DNA from: Bryum argenteum
Lineage: Eukaryota > Streptophyta > Bryopsida > Bryales > Bryaceae
Direction: 5' to 3'
Length of the DNA stretch: 64,000 nucleotides
NCBI GenBank assembly: GCA_037043015.1
Contig: CM073325.1
Coordinates: 4,280,501-4,344,500, forward strand
The notes below the pieces were generated by a model. It saw nothing but the letters and a program-made list of their open reading frames with translations, was not told where the DNA came from and ran no database searches. Both the position numbers and the translations under genes were made by a program. Below are positions 11,318 to 25,255 of this stretch, in pieces (position 1 is the first letter of the stretch; each line of letters opens with the position of its first letter).

Positions 11318-14300
11318 CTAGGAAGAAGAGGAAACAGTAGTAGTAGCAGAGCCTCCAACACCCATCTTTCTACCCAACACAGCAAGCTGTTCAATGAAGT
11401 CTTTCCCTGAGAGAATCTCAGTGGTTCCGTAAATAATGTTCTTGGAGGGTTGCTGCCGTTGTGCAAACTCCTGCAAACTTCCATACTCCAAGTAGTTTCC
11501 TCCTCCTATCATAAAAACAATGGCTTCCTTAAACGGTCCTTTGGAAACACTTGATGATCCTTTCGGAGCTCGAGGATCAAAAGTGAGGTAAGGATCAGTT
11601 TCAGGAGATGGTTTAGCCTCCATCAGAGCTTCAACAACGCGAATAAGAGCCGCTTGTCTACCACCTGAAAGCAGATTCTTTACCCCTGCAGTAATGGAAC
11701 TCAATGCCTGCTCGTAGAACTGGCCTCCCCATACACCCAGATTACTCTTGCTTGCAGCTTGAGCAGAAGAGAGAGAGACATTCAGAGCCTTTATCCTCTT
11801 TACATATAAAAAAGCTGATGGATCGACTTCGCACTCTCGAAGCGCTGCTTCCACTGCTTCGACCTCTGCTGGAGGTGTGGTTTCGACTGCGAGTAAGTAT
11901 ACAACTGCTAATCGGAGCTTATCTTCTTTGGTACCTTTGCCTTTCAGATGTGCAAGCAAGCCTTTGTCCACACTACCTTTCGACAGCATTTCGTCCTCGA
12001 TTGAGCAGAAAGTATCAAGAGAACGAGGCTTAATTTCGCCTAATAAAGCTGTAGCGATGTTGGTATGCTTGTCTATCATACGCTTCCTTTCTGTTAGCTC
12101 TGGCAAGGAGTTTACTGCATTCATCAAATGCTTCGTGTTTCCCATCAACTCGTTTTCATCGAAGTCTTCAGCATCCCCCCCTGTTTTCTTGTTCACTTCC
12201 TCGATATCTTGCTTATACCTGAACAGTGCTTTAAAATCAATTCCCACATCTGGAGAAGGCAAGCTTAACGGACAGTTGGAATGTGAGAGAATCTGACCTG
12301 CTTAATTGGACTTCGACTTCTTGAGCTACTTGGGGAAACACAGCGTTTCCATTAGCAACCCAGAATGAGTCTCCATCATCAAGTTCGTATGATTTTCCAG
12401 CAGCTTTCCCCTTCAAGCCTAAAGTGGTCCCTTCGCCTTGTATGTTGACACGATTCAGCTTCATATTCAAGACGTCATGCACAAGTGGACGGTAACTCCA
12501 AACGTGCTGGACCGCCACTGATAACTCGAAATTGCGATCGAATAAGCAAAGCACAGGTCGTTGGAAAGACGTGCCCATGTGCCCTGCCTCCGTGAATAAA
12601 TTGTTGCGGGATACTAAATGCTGGCGAATACGTGAGTCAAGAGCACCGGCTACCATCTCTGCTGAACCCCCCCTGCCAGCCAAAGCAGAAAACTGTTATC
12701 AAGGCCCTTTCCCTTGCAGTCACATATGCTACAGCAGTCCTACGAATATTGCAAACTTATGAGCCTACAATGAAGCCCTGTAACCAACAAAAGCTCTCCA
12801 CTTCGTAATCTTAGCAATGCTTAAATCACCTATGATGCATGACCCAGCTGGAAGTCTAAGCTACTACAGTGGAATATGCTTGAAACCACATGCATGGCTG
12901 GTTTGAAGTTGCTTTCTACCTAATCCTTGATATCAATTACGAGTTGTCAACTATGACTCAAACAACACCCTCCCGCTCATGCATAAGTAGTGATAAGACT
13001 GTCATCAGACCAGAAATAGCTCTAAGGATATAAAATCTCACAACATCCCATTTCAAATACAATCATGTACCATCAACATGATTACAAAGAAACCGTAGAC
13101 AACAGATCACGATACTTGTGACGTCCACATTCAAGTTGAGGTTCACGGCAAAAGACTCAAGTTGTTCATATGAAGTCTGTACCTTGCACAGCGGATAACA
13201 GGAACAACACCCAAAGTGGCAATGACAGAGAAAAGGCCATTAGCAATGCTGTCAACGACAGCTTCAACGTCGTGGTCTTGGGCAGCAGGGTCATTGAGCT
13301 GCACATAAGAAGAAGGTTGTGCGAGAGAGAACATGCCATTCTCAAGAGTGACGAACTCAAGGTACTCGTCATAGACCTTGGCGATTCTCTGCAGACTATC
13401 AGTTTTGAGAGTCCCCGTGGCGAGCTCCTCTAGGAGAGGGCGGGGCAGGGACGAGGAGAAGTTGAGATGGAAGGCCTCGTACATTCCCCGAGACGCATCC
13501 AGGATGATTCTCTGGATGTTGCTCTGGGAGGGTTGCACGAAGTAGATGGCTGGTACATCGGACACGTTCTGACGCTCCTTGTCTAATCCCAAGTAGAGTG
13601 TGATGCCGTGCTTTCGTAAGTCGTTGACACGGATTAGTGGGGAGAGAATGTCGCGACAGAAGTTGTCGTAGATCAGTACTTTGTAGACTTCCTCATCTGC
13701 TGTCCCTCCGCTTAGTACTGGCTGGTTCAGATTTAGCATCCGCACCACAGCATCTGCAACCACCACATGGCTCCACACAATTTAGCCCTTGCTGGCATCC
13801 ACAATAATCATTGAACTATGGGCATGTTTGCACTGTGTGGTGATAGCAATGAATGTAGTCCATGTATTCACCTACATCCATTGTAGCTTCCTCACTAACA
13901 TTGATATCTATGTGCAAACAGACCCTAACTCTCTTACTAACATGCACACTATTCAGTGATATCGAAATCGAAGAAATCGAGTTTAAACCCTAAACCTAGC
14001 TGGATGCTTTCCTGATCGTTCTAGATATTGAAAATGCATATTGAAAAGATGGCTTTTAAACCAGAGCATGGTTACAACTGCAGCTTAAAATTCAAGAATG
14101 CCACTGAAATAAGTGTTAGAAACCGATTGATATAAAAATGCCCTTCACATACTCTTAGAAGCACCTGATAGCAGAAACCATATTTGTTCATTAGTTGCAT
14201 CGTGCACTCTACATACACCATGAAATGAATCAAAGACTCCTCTATGAACAATTTGGCTGCAAGATTAGTTTCAATGCTAAGATCTGCACATGCAGAAGAA

Positions 14301-14944
14301 TCATGTTGACAATGTACACACAAAATCCTGCTGAAAATGCACACCAATCCAAAGAAGTGAACCCTAAGCCTTTGAAATATTTCCTCATCACTCTAGATAC
14401 CGAATGTGCGTATCTTTAGCTGACCTCCAGCATTTGAAACACAGAATGTGTAAAACACTTGCAGCTGAAAATTCTAGCGTGAGAAAGAGCTTGCACTCTT
14501 GCTATTCAAATTAGTGCGAACTCACACTCATAACAGCACCCGCATTTGAGCAGAAACCACATGTAGAAAAAGTTCATTACTTGGCGCTCCGAATACATTA
14601 TGAAAAGAATCTAGTTTCTTAGAAAAGTTTCTATGCGAGAATTGGCTACAGATGCAGGAATCAAGACATGCTACTTTTGCTGCAATGCCGTAATACCCTA
14701 AATATATGAACAAAAGAACAAAGGATTTTGCTAATGTAGACACCAACAAATGCGATTCATTTTAAAATTGCCGATTCCAACTCCTTTCGGGAGAATCATT
14801 GCTCGGAAGTGAATAGGGGAATCCAAGAATTAAGCTTTGCTGCCAATGCGGCAAAGAAGAGATTGTAGAGGGTTGCGAGATCTGCGAGAAAAGGGAAGGT
14901 GAATGGAGCTTACCGAGCTGTTTCTGCCGCAGCGAGAGCGCCAT
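11318..14944 (-). CDS. SLY1: SLY1-type Sec1/Munc18 protein (ER-Golgi SNARE regulator)
   Basis: Predicted Sec1/Munc18 family protein that binds syntaxin-type SNAREs and supports membrane fusion between ER and Golgi. Exons read right to left: 14914-14944, 13183-13753, 12298-12672 and 11318-12218. All junctions are GT-AG with matching phases, giving 625 residues, typical for plant SLY1. The start MALSLRQKQ is like plant homologues, although the frame stays open 39 codons upstream. Landmarks are RMLNLNQPVLSG, YFVQPSQSNIQRI, LEFVTLENGMFSLAQ and LLCIFDRNFELSV-like text, then EEVNKKTGG, LTERKRMIDKHTNIATALL and, near the C-terminus, AIVFMIGGGNYLEYGSLQE. Intron 1 is about 1.16 kb and intron 3 only 79 bp. 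No frame breaks. Identification is from family knowledge. It lies in tandem with the SAPS gene, with no evident functional link. Confidence 0.93.
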
Positions 14945-15159
14945 TGCCCTCGTCGCCCTCGCCCTCCCTCGCCAGCTAGGGCACCGAATAATCGATCGAT
15001 CGATGGATTGATTGATTCCTCGGCGCTGCGACCGATCCGGGGCTCGATCGGGGGTGCGCACTATCGTCGCGCGCTCGTGCTTCGTTTGCGCTTCATGGTG
15101 TTTTTTTCTCTTTTCGTAGATTTGGGTCAGATCTATGTTAAATGATATTCGTAGATTTA

Positions 15160-17095
15160 GGGTGATGACATGGCACAGGACTGATTGATGCCGTCAGTGA
15201 ACGAATGAATTTAGAGGATGTTAGTGGATGAAGGTCCAAGATCCATTGAATCTACCTGCTCCGTAGATTTGAGAAAACTTTCTGCACAAGAGTTGTTGAT
15301 TGGTGTTCTTTATCAAAAGTTACCTGTAACACTATTTCTCAAATCATTCGCGATTAGTGTTTATTTTGTGTTGACAATCAATGTCCCTTGACTTTTCTTT
15401 AGGCCATCAATTGCATCTCCAATACATTCAACCAGTTTGCAATTGTTATGAAATTATTAAAGAGAACTTGGTGGTCGCTTTAAGAGAGCCTATTGAACAA
15501 TTATAATGAGAGAGAGAGAATATTTCTCTATTATACCCTAAGGGCAGAATTTATTTCTATTAACTAGAGAAAGCTCAATCAACACTTTGTGATTAATGCG
15601 CATCATGAGGGCTATGAAAATCTATTATTTAAAGCAGAAAGGCTACTAGTCAGATCAGGGCACATGAGGTGTCATCAGAGGGATTTTTGTAGAGTTGTAG
15701 AAAACGATTGAATTGCAAAAAAGATGCAAAGGGTGTGAGATATTAAATAATGAAGTATTTATGGCCACCAAATCACCAAAAGGTACAAAAGAATATTTTA
15801 TTATCTTTATAGTAACTTACTTAAGTCTACAAAATTGAACAATATATATGTGGCAATGCCACAAGCCCTAATAGTGTATATTTATAGCACACCAAGTAAG
15901 GTCCCGAAGGGCAACTTATTATTTATAGTTCTACAATATTTATTTATCTCATGTCCCCAATTCCCCCTCATCTCTTCCATTGTTCCTTGTTCCTCATCCT
16001 CCGTTCCCTTGCTCCTAGTTCCATGTGCTCCAACTCCCATACTCAATTTTTCCTACTTCCCCATCCGATGTCCCTTGTTCCCTCCTTCACTCATTCTCCA
16101 CTGCCATTCTCTTGTTCCTCATTTCTTGTTCCCTCCTCTCCTTGTCATATCATTTAAATCTAATCAACTCTCACCAACAATATCACCTACTCTTCAAACT
16201 CTTCATGCCAATGTATGCATGACCAAATGATGACGATATAACCATATGTGTATGGATTGCCAAGGGCAAATAGACATACACTATTCTTATTCTTTTATAA
16301 GAATATCTTAACTTTTCTCTAAACTACTTGGATATTTGGGGGTTGATCAACCTCTTATTCACAACTTATTTGTTTCCTAACTTTTATAGAAAGTGGAAAC
16401 ATATATATAGGGAAACACAATGAAACATCTAGTAGCTGTGATTTTATCCTAATTTCAGAGTTGATGCAGCTAGTAGTTGTGATATTGAGCCTAATTTCAA
16501 ATTTAATGCAAGGAATGACAACAAAACTAAATTCAATTCAGAGCTACCACACTTGAGAAGTTGTGAGGGCGAAAACAATGTATTACCTTGCAAAAAAATG
16601 AGAGTCACGTGAAGCATGGTTCCTTCTTTCTATATTCTAGTGAAACAAATGCTCCAAAACTTTACATCCAACAGTTTGAAATCTATGTAACTGTATACAA
16701 TGACTAAGGCCCTTGTCAGAAATGGGTATTTCTACCTTATAGTGGTCCACATTTCAGACAAAGCCCATAACACGAGCTCCTGACGAAATAGATAATCACC
16801 TGTCCCACCTGGGAGCTTCAAAAAATGGAATTATGGAAGAAGATAAGTACAAACTGGCTGGCTGAAGGAGGAGGAATGACTGTATAAAACACAGTGCATT
16901 CAATAACCTATCTATCTATCAAGGTGAGCTAGCAAATGGAGGATGTTAATATGGTGTAATGACACACACAGAAGCAGACAATTGGGTAGCTACAGACACC
17001 ACACTCCTGACTAATACATTCCAACGGGCAAGTTAAACAAACCCGTCCGAGATATACAGAAAGAACGAAACTAAAATATCATAAGGAGGGAGGGA
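15160..17095. other. Intergenic with GTTCC-rich degenerate minisatellite
   Basis: No gene was recognised. About 15940-16145 is pyrimidine-rich on the plus strand and made of recurring ttcc, gttcc and ctcat words. It resembles the reverse complement of the GGAAC-rich block at 27640-28035. A stretch near 15690-15770 (gtagagttgtagaaaacgat..gaattgcaaaa) recurs, diverged, near 42710-42780. Confidence 0.5.
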
Positions 17096-20000
17096 TCAAG
17101 ACTTTTTTTCAGGCTCAACAACCTCGTCAGGTGGTGAGTAGTCGCTGCGCCAGAAATTGACATCATTAAAATCAGAATTATCGTTATCAATAGCAGGCTC
17201 TTTGCTTTCGCTGTCTTGATGCGCATCATGAAACAAGGGTTCTGCCTCACCTACAACTCCCTCCTTCAGCATCTTTTCCATGGCTTTGATTGTGCCATCC
17301 GGCTCTACCCCTTCGATTTCTTCGCCTGAATCACATGGTAGGTACAACACAGATAAGCACAATATATGTTCAATCCTTGCACAAGCAATGTAAGGTAAAC
17401 TCAAGCAGAATCAAGACGAAAATTCCACAATTACGTTTCACCTGTTATCAGATTGATGCCGTGCCCCTCAACAGGTTTAGGATGAGGTGACTCGGTCTTC
17501 TTTTCAAAATCAGCTGAGACTGCTGGCTCCACATGCTCTGGAAAATGGACAAAACATGAGCTTTACTCATCAACCGAGGGCCCAGCTAATGTACCTTATA
17601 AATCTGACGGGAGAGGGTCATAAAGCTAAGGGACAAACAAGAGTATGCATGATGCTGAGTACCTGTACCAGGACCTTCCTGTCGTAGCTGGTTCAATGAT
17701 TGGTCACCTGACAAATCAACCTTTTGAAGTTTCGAACTGATCTCTGTGTCATCTAAAGAAAGGTGAGCTGGATTTCCTTTGCTGTCGAACTCCCGTCCAT
17801 TAACAACATGGATCTCAGCTTTCGGTTGGTTTTTCGCAGCCTGATGAGCTGAAGAGGCAGTATCTACAAGATCTTCATCTTCTCCCAAAACCACTTCATC
17901 GTCACTGCTACTATCCCCACTGCTGTTAGGTGGAGATCCAGTACTTACGGGTCCTCCCTCTTCATTCTGAGATGCGCTTATAAGAAAGGTTGGAGTAGGA
18001 TCTTCTGTTGACCTGGTGAAGTCGTCTTGAAAGGCGAACCAATTGGAGTTTGGTCCGAACATGCTGTCAACCCTACGACTGCAGCATAAGTCATATCAGA
18101 TCATGACCTTAGTATGACTGTTCGTCGTAGTGATCGAAAGAAGTATACGGTGAGCAAAATAAATACCTGTCCTGGTCTTCACCAAGCCGCAATGATGAAA
18201 TGACTACTTCAGCAGATTCGTCATCAAAGAATATATCCTGCAAAGAGATCCAAAACAGGGCGTGATTCACATGCTTCAAAAAACTAAAAATACCTATAAC
18301 ACCAAAAGAATACCCAAAGCCAGCAAAGGGTGCACAAGCCCATCAAGCAGACTCAATAAAAGGTGTGGAGGAGAAGGATGAACCTCCTCATCTCGCTCCA
18401 TCGCCCCATGACCCTGTGCAAAACAAGAAGATCGATGAGCCCAGAGTAAATTTACACAGCTGGGGTCAACTTACACATGACATATAAGAAACACAAGAAC
18501 AATCATATTGCATAGCGGAGGCATTATCAGAACAAACCTCTTCGCCGTCATCGTTGTCGAAGATGCCATACCGATAAACCTCACGATTTAAATTATTGGC
18601 CATTGTAGATATATCATAATCTCTATCCCGGAAGTCATCTTCATCGTTATCAACAGGAGGATCCTGTATAATAGGATGACCATGTCTAGCAGTAGGTCGT
18701 CTGCACGTACACAAAACATATCCAGAAGTAAATTCTGAAGTACTGTAATGCATGCTTTAGTGACCTGTGCTGTACCGTTTCCTACTAGATAAATATGCAC
18801 AAACTGGACATCAAATGTGCCAAAGTCCAAAACATGCAGCAGGTGATCTTTCATCATGTCAACTGAAGACTTACCCACAAGACCATTGAAACACATTCTC
18901 AATCATATTCCTTGGCAGCAATACTTTCGACACCCATTCAGTCCACTTCGGATTAGCCTGCAGGGAAACACAAAAAAATCAGCAGACAGTAAAGAACGAC
19001 TAGTACGTTACAATTTGAAGCCAGGAAGAAAGACGACATACCTGAAGATGACCCTGAATGATAGCATTTGACGTAGAGGCTTGATTGATCCTGTTGGCAA
19101 GACGAGTAAGATGTCCCATGCTCCCTATCCTTGTGCGTGACTTACTGACTGCAGGCTTCGGCTGTACAACAATGTGCTCATCAGATTTGAATGAATTTTT
19201 CAAGATTTACGTGAAACAAGGGAACCTTTATCGTCGGCAAAAAAAGCCACGGATAGGTTGTGGATGGCGAACTGACTCGATATAACTGTAGATTATAACC
19301 GGTATACCAAGCTTGTCCTAAGTTTATTCATCAACGAAGGAGTGAAACACCTTCTCTTATACGCAGAAAAGGATAGTATTTCCGAACATCATCGAAAAAC
19401 TTTGATACTGCTTTAGAAGGGTATCTAAAATGAAATAACACCCTAGGAGGAGAATTACCTCTTCCAAATTATCAGGAGCATAAGGATTCTCATCCACGCT
19501 CAATAATGTGTCGAGAAATTTGCAGTCTTGAAACAAGTGATCAATCAGCTTCTGGTTATTGCTCTCCAAGCACGAAGTCAAAATACTCTCCACGTGATGG
19601 TGAAGCATGTTGTTGAAAGGGTAACTGTCTCATCCGAACATCCAACACATGAGCAATTACTTTAAACTTTCTATTTAATATAATACAAACTGGAGTCTAA
19701 CAACATGCGCATTCCACAATTCTTCGGAAACAAATGTGCAGGAAACATACTCAAAAAATAGCTTCAAAACAAGCTGAATTGCTCCTGATTTGACCAACTC
19801 ATGCCTAGCACCTTCGCTGTTTGCTCTCAAAAGGACTGCAATAAACTCCACAATCTGCCCAATAATTTAGAATATTAGTAAGAATTCAGTACAGAACTTC
19901 ACATTGAAGACTATACTTGCAAAATAAAGAACAATTTAACCGGCTACCAGTCGATATCAGCAGATGTCAAGCTAATATATTGATGAAAAGAGCATACCTT

Positions 20001-23000
20001 CAGTCTATGAACTCCCAACGGTGGCTGAAGTCGTCCATAGGTAGTAGGCAACTTCTTCTCATCATTTGAGACGTCTAACACTCTAAGCAAATCACCTGAA
20101 TGATACAAAAAACCAAAATGTACGTCAGTCATGAAAAGATGAATGCACGCTGCAGATGGCAAATACAACTCTTCCATTCATATGAAAAGATGAATGCAAT
20201 CGATGAGGCCTATGAGGCAATTCATTAAACGATTTAAAAGAATCTCGCATTCAACAGCAGTAATCACGATCAATAACAGATAATGCAATGCAGAATTTAC
20301 CTAATCTCTGAAGCATGCCTTCAACAGTCTCTGGATTTGCAGTGGTTACAGGTTCAGTCACGTGCTGACCCCGGGCAGCACCGGCAGCTGCTACAGAAGC
20401 CGCTCTCTTTGGATCCAGTAGAGATATACAAACAGAAAGTGAGTTAACAAGAGTAGACTTAGACTCTGGATCTTCCAATACGTGATGAAAGAGGCGCCCC
20501 ACGAACCTGCCAAAACGTTAGGTAAGAATCCGTATACAAACCGTAACTATTGAGACAATATGTAGAACTCCCATGTACCCATCATCTCAACATGATCAAA
20601 ATAGGATCCAAACACAATCCTTTAAGGATGGAATAACAATGGGAATGCAGGATACCAAGAATCATTGGACGTACTTTGGACTAGACAGCTTTGAAGCAAG
20701 TGCAGATGGAGCAATGCGCGTTACTGCTGACAATGTCTCTGCAGTATTCGCATGAACCTCTGAAGAATTCTGCAATTACCACCATAACTAACCGTAAGCC
20801 ACTTTGAATAGAGGTAACTACGTCCTGCAGTGATAACTGTAATTAAAAGCAGCTCCTCGCTTTTAGTTCGATACCATCAGAGAAGATAAATAGGAGTAAG
20901 AACACTTTAACACAATTCACACCCTGGTAGTCCTTGTTCCTAACCACGCATGTCTATCACCAACTCGCATACCACGACAAAGAGTCGGTTTAATGAGGAT
21001 GAAGTACCGGAGGACTAAGCTTGTCTACAAGCATATCCAGTAGATCCGTGTCTGCCAACCACTGCAGCGAATCCACATGAAAGGCATATATGTGCTCGTC
21101 TGCACCCACCAGTCGCACCAAAACCTACCATTGCGCACGAACACATAGTTGATAAGGTGAACTTCATTGACTGCTAAGTCAGAAGGAATGAATTACCAAG
21201 AAACAAACAGAATGTGGACAGGTCAAAGTAAGCAGAACCTAGTGAAGGATATAGGTCACTCACCTCCATGATGGAAGTGAATCCAATCAAATCAACCAAT
21301 TTCTTCAAAACCTCCTGGTGAGCCTGAAATATTTCAAACAAAAACAATACATAAAAGACGGTGAGCCCATTGCAAGAAAACAAGAATATAAACAAATGAA
21401 TCTACAACTAAAATATCCGGAAGTTGACTTAGGTCCCATTACTAAGAACTAAACTAGGAATGATAAACGGAGGGCATTCGAACATACTTGCAAATGCCGC
21501 ATCACTGGAACGGTCTTCCTAAGCAGCAAGCATATAACAACCTGCATCCACAATTTACATCAACGAAATGATCGCTTCAACCATTGAAAATTGCCACTGC
21601 AATCAGCCATAAACATCGGCGTAACAGATGTTACAACAAATTTGCATTAAAACACTATTGGATGTCGTATTAGTGTTCTGAATGGACTTGACGAAACTTG
21701 AAAAGATCGGAAGCACACACGATCGAATGTCAAGAATATATGACAATTATGGACCGAAAGAGCACAGTACCACCAATAACTATTCCCAAGCACACGCCGT
21801 TCATGTCACGACATGGAAATGATACTTACCTTACTAAAGTAGCCTGCTAACAACGTCCCATGTGGCCGATCAGCCTCCAAGAAGGAGAAGAGGTAATTCA
21901 TGAGCTGCAGTACAGAAGGCGTGAAAATATCTAATTAGCAGAATGTCGTGCCCGCACAGCTGATACTTCTCTCAGACCGATCAAAATACAGTACAGTTCG
22001 GAATTCCCTAATGAATCCCATCAGGATCTTTCTCATGAATCACGACCAAAGACCAGTTCAAGAACCTGACTTAGAACCAATACAATTTTGTAAGTCGTTT
22101 GCTCGAACATCATACGCCTAATCCTGAGAACATGATCAGTGATAATATAAAGAAAATGACATTATGACCAGTACCTCTTCGTCCTCAACTAAAGTCTTGA
22201 ATATGACGTCTATCTCACACGTGAAAATCTCGCATGCAATGAAAGGAAACCTGCAAACCAGTAACATAGAAGTTTGAGCTCTTTCCTCTAAGCCAGGACT
22301 GAAACCACGACCAGAAGCTTGCATAATTTTTCAATGTGACCAGCTGTCTAAATACTGTAGTTTTCTCTAGTCAAGCTACGGAATACGATAGTAATGCATA
22401 TGCACAGAACTTGCAACCTACTTATACGTGATTTTAAGGGAAAAATAAAATAATAAGCAATAATAAAAAGCACATACTTAAATGCACGCTTGTTGTCTGC
22501 ACTTTCAGGGGGCTCTTCCACTACATAACGTAGCAGCGCTTGAACTTGTGGCTTTGCACGCATGCTGTGGACAATTCAGAGAAATACCCATAAGTTTCAT
22601 GACCGTAAATTGGGTCTTAAAGTCTATGCCCGGTCGTAAAACATCCTCCGACAATTCACTGTAGTTAAAATCATTCGGATACAAGCAATTCAACATGCAG
22701 GATCTTGCACTGCATGCTCCTCGATGAAAAACCGCGGGATATCAAAGCTTAAGCTACAATAGAAACCAGGGTGCATTGACAGTGACCCCGACAATGACAC
22801 GCAGTCAAACAGCATTCATGTCGATCGAACATATATTTATACGTACTGTCACTTTGTGAGCATGCTTACAAATTGATCAAGCGGCTGTTCACGGCTTTGC
22901 ATTCCTGGATAATTTCATCTTCATCCAGGAGCTCCTCCAAGGTGAAGACATCCTTATCGAGGACCGACTCAACCTGGATGCATTTCAGTCACCAATCAGT

Positions 23001-23571
23001 ACTTATTACAATGAAATGAACACAACACATAGCATGAATCGAATCTCTGTTTCTGCAACTTGCAGCACTACAGCTCAGGACATAGCGCAACTAAGATTTA
23101 CTGAGGTGATTATGTAACAAGTCAAACACCCGCATTCACAAAACTTGATGAGCCAGAGAAATGGCATAAAGACAAGAGTGATGCATGTAGTTGAAGCAAA
23201 CTACAATGAGGTTCATGAAAAAATCATCACGCACTTTCGTAATTCTTACAGAAGAACCAATAATAAAAAGCTACACATGATGGAATGCTGCCAAACTCTC
23301 TACAGTCCCACACAAACAAGACAGCCGACTAAACTCCAATACTCTCACAATCTCATACTGCCGAGGCTTCACCAAAGAAAAATTATACAAGTCACTGCGT
23401 ATCAAAATATGACCTAGTCGAAAAATTATCTTCTAGGTGCACATATCATGAAAATAAACGTTCTCAAACTAGAAAGCTCCCTAAACAAAAAAAGGACTGC
23501 TTTCACCAGGGAATTTCTGTAATTGGACTCACCGGAGAAGTGGTCGATAAACCAGCTACTCGCCAAAACAT
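17096..23571 (-). CDS. SAPS-domain protein, predicted PP6 phosphatase regulatory subunit
   Basis: SIT4-associated (SAPS) family, whose members scaffold the PP6/Sit4 serine/threonine phosphatase. I traced 21 exons, right to left: 23533-23571, 22870-22973, 22478-22564, 22175-22250, 21830-21904, 21488-21541, 21264-21323, 21008-21124, 20675-20769, 20301-20506, 19998-20095, 19751-19854, 19459-19624, 19042-19161, 18875-18957, 18538-18700, 18384-18413, 18167-18237, 17663-18072, 17442-17537 and 17096-17325. Every junction is GT-AG and in phase, giving 827 residues. Family landmarks are MFWR at the start, EELLDEDEIIQECK, FPFIACEIFTCEIDV, VDLIGFTSIMEVLVRLVGAD, LPTTYGRLQPPLG, LHHHVESILTSCLE, then acidic DDEDDFRDRDYDI and NWFAFQDD, with an NFWRSDYS tail. 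The acidic Ser-rich C-terminal third is usual for plant members. The phosphatase partner is inferred. Confidence 0.93.
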
Positions 23572-24170
23572 TTTCCTCAAAAGGCCTTCAATCTCTGGTG
23601 ATTCTTGTCTTCCCCGAATCTCCCTAGCTGCTTCGGCTCTTTCTCCGATACTTGAGAAAATTGCACAAGACCGGATCTATAACCCTGCTCCAACGAGAAG
23701 TGATCTCACTCATTTACCGCCAACACCAATCCGGGCACTTTACACCGTAGAACCGGTTGAATCTACGCCTTTCAATGAAATAAAAAAAGCTCTTCCTCGC
23801 AACAAATGAATCCCACTCCCAGATGCGCCCGTCCGATACCGAACCCTAATGACCCCGTCCACACTCGATACTGAACCGTTACAGAAACCGCGAAGGACAG
23901 GGAGCTCAGGGCGACGTAATCTTGACAATGGATGCGAGACGCACAACAAGCAAGGGGCTTCAGAATCGAGCTCCACACTAAGCGGAAGTGCAATGGTGCA
24001 AAGCGGCCTCGTCGTCGCTAGGCCATAGCTCCGACTCCGGGAAAGAGCCCCGTTCCCACTGGCCACAGTTTCGGGCCACGTCGGATCGCCACCTAGGACT
24101 CAGGTCGCCACGTCACGGGGAGACTCCTTTTCACACTAAAGTGAGAACGACAGGGCGGGCATATGATTGA
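23572..24170 (-). promoter_or_regulatory. 5' leader and promoter region of the SAPS gene
   Basis: Between the start codon of the SAPS gene and about 24170 the DNA is clearly more GC- and CpG-rich than the intergenic DNA further right. That suits a plant 5' leader and proximal promoter. I cannot place a transcription start or a TATA box with confidence. Frames here look like shadows. Confidence 0.4.
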
Positions 24171-24407
24171 TTCCCAGCTTGGGGTGGGCGCCAATGCGGG
24201 ATTCCCAGGTTGACCCGGTCCTTCTTTAGGTGGGCCCAAAGCCCAAAGCAAAAGCCCACTTGAAATTCTCCAATTTTAGTCATTCAAACTTTTTTCTTCC
24301 CTTTTGTCCTGTTCCTTGCACCCTTTCCAAGGCATATACCTCCAATGTTGAAGAACATGTAAATCATGTAGGAGAGTGACCCAATTCCAAGCATTCAATT
24401 TTAGAAC

Positions 24408-24666
24408 TTAACCCCTAAATTTCCTTGTTGCAAAACGGTCTTAGTCACAAAACCTTCAGATTAAACTCAAAAAATCTCGATCTAAGCATTAGTTAAAAGA
24501 TTTAACCGTACGATCTCAAAGTTCTCTTGAAATTCTTCTCACATACCAAATATGAACCGTTCATTCTTCTTCATTTGTGAGATTATAATGATCAAAGTTG
24601 GATGAGTTTTTCTCTTGCGGGAACCTCCACAACCCGTTTTGGGTTTTAAGAAAAGTTAGGGGTTAA
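24408..24666. mobile_element. TTAA-bounded MITE, family II (259 bp)
   Basis: It begins TTAACCCCTAAATTTCCTTG and ends aaaagttaggggttaa. The interior (tgcaaaacggtcttagt, taaccgtacgatctcaaag, gtgagattataatgatcaaa) is the inverted form of 1172-1428. Only a short run of flanking sequence separates it from a nad4-like insertion to the right. Confidence 0.75.
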
Positions 24667-24899
24667 GGCGGTAATCATACCAAAAAACAACACATTCTAG
24701 TCATTGCAAATTTTGTAATGAAAAAGAGGTTTTGACCTAAATCCATGGACTAAATCCACGGATGTAATATTTTATGGCTTTCATTATTTTCATCAATTAG
24801 TGGGAATTTTGATATTTTATTAAGAATTAGACAAATATATGATATCTAAGACCTTGGAAAAATATCACGTCTTGTAATTTTTGTGTACTTTACAGCAAG

Positions 24900-25255
24900 G
24901 AAACATTTTGCAAGATATATTGGCAACTTTTGTGATTCTTTTTTCTATTATATACTCTTTTTTAAACTTTTTATATTGGATCAACCTACTATAATGCAAA
25001 TAGGAATTAAGAATGTGGTCAAGACCACGAAAAATAAAGAGATACCATCTATACCTATATAAAATTCGATGTTTGAACAAAGGATGTCATCAAATGGTAT
25101 CCACGAATAAAAATTTGGCTCTAAAATTATCAAATTGTATCCAAAAAGAAGGGAATATAGAAAAAGAATCGAAGAGGTGCACAAACCAATACTTCGTATC
25201 ACTCATGTCTGCCATCAGGAATAACAAAAAGAATAATGCTTCCTAACAAAGGACA
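24900..25255 (-). pseudogene. nad4: Nuclear copy of mitochondrial nad4 fragment (NUMT)
   Basis: Conceptual translation of the minus strand gives CPLLGSIILFVIPD, then after a frame slip IRSIGLCTS and LFLYSLLFGYN, then FYIGIDGISLFFVVLTTFL and IPICIIVG, and after another break GW-NIKSFKKEYIIE-like text. This is the N-terminal part of NADH dehydrogenase subunit 4, a mitochondrially encoded complex I protein. Several frame slips and stops show that it is not functional. The ends are approximate. No other mitochondrial gene was found next to it. Confidence 0.8.

Noticed and set aside
12237..12303. A 34-bp intron between SLY1 exons 3 and 4, suggested by an acceptor near 12264.
   Set aside because: The acceptor at 12219 gives a 79-bp intron, keeps the phase and joins QLS to RYKQDIEEV as in homologues without an added segment.
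21118..21126. A possible one-base frameshift at the start of SAPS exon 8.
   Set aside because: Recounting the A run showed four bases, which keeps the frame and gives the expected IMEVLVRLVGAD junction.
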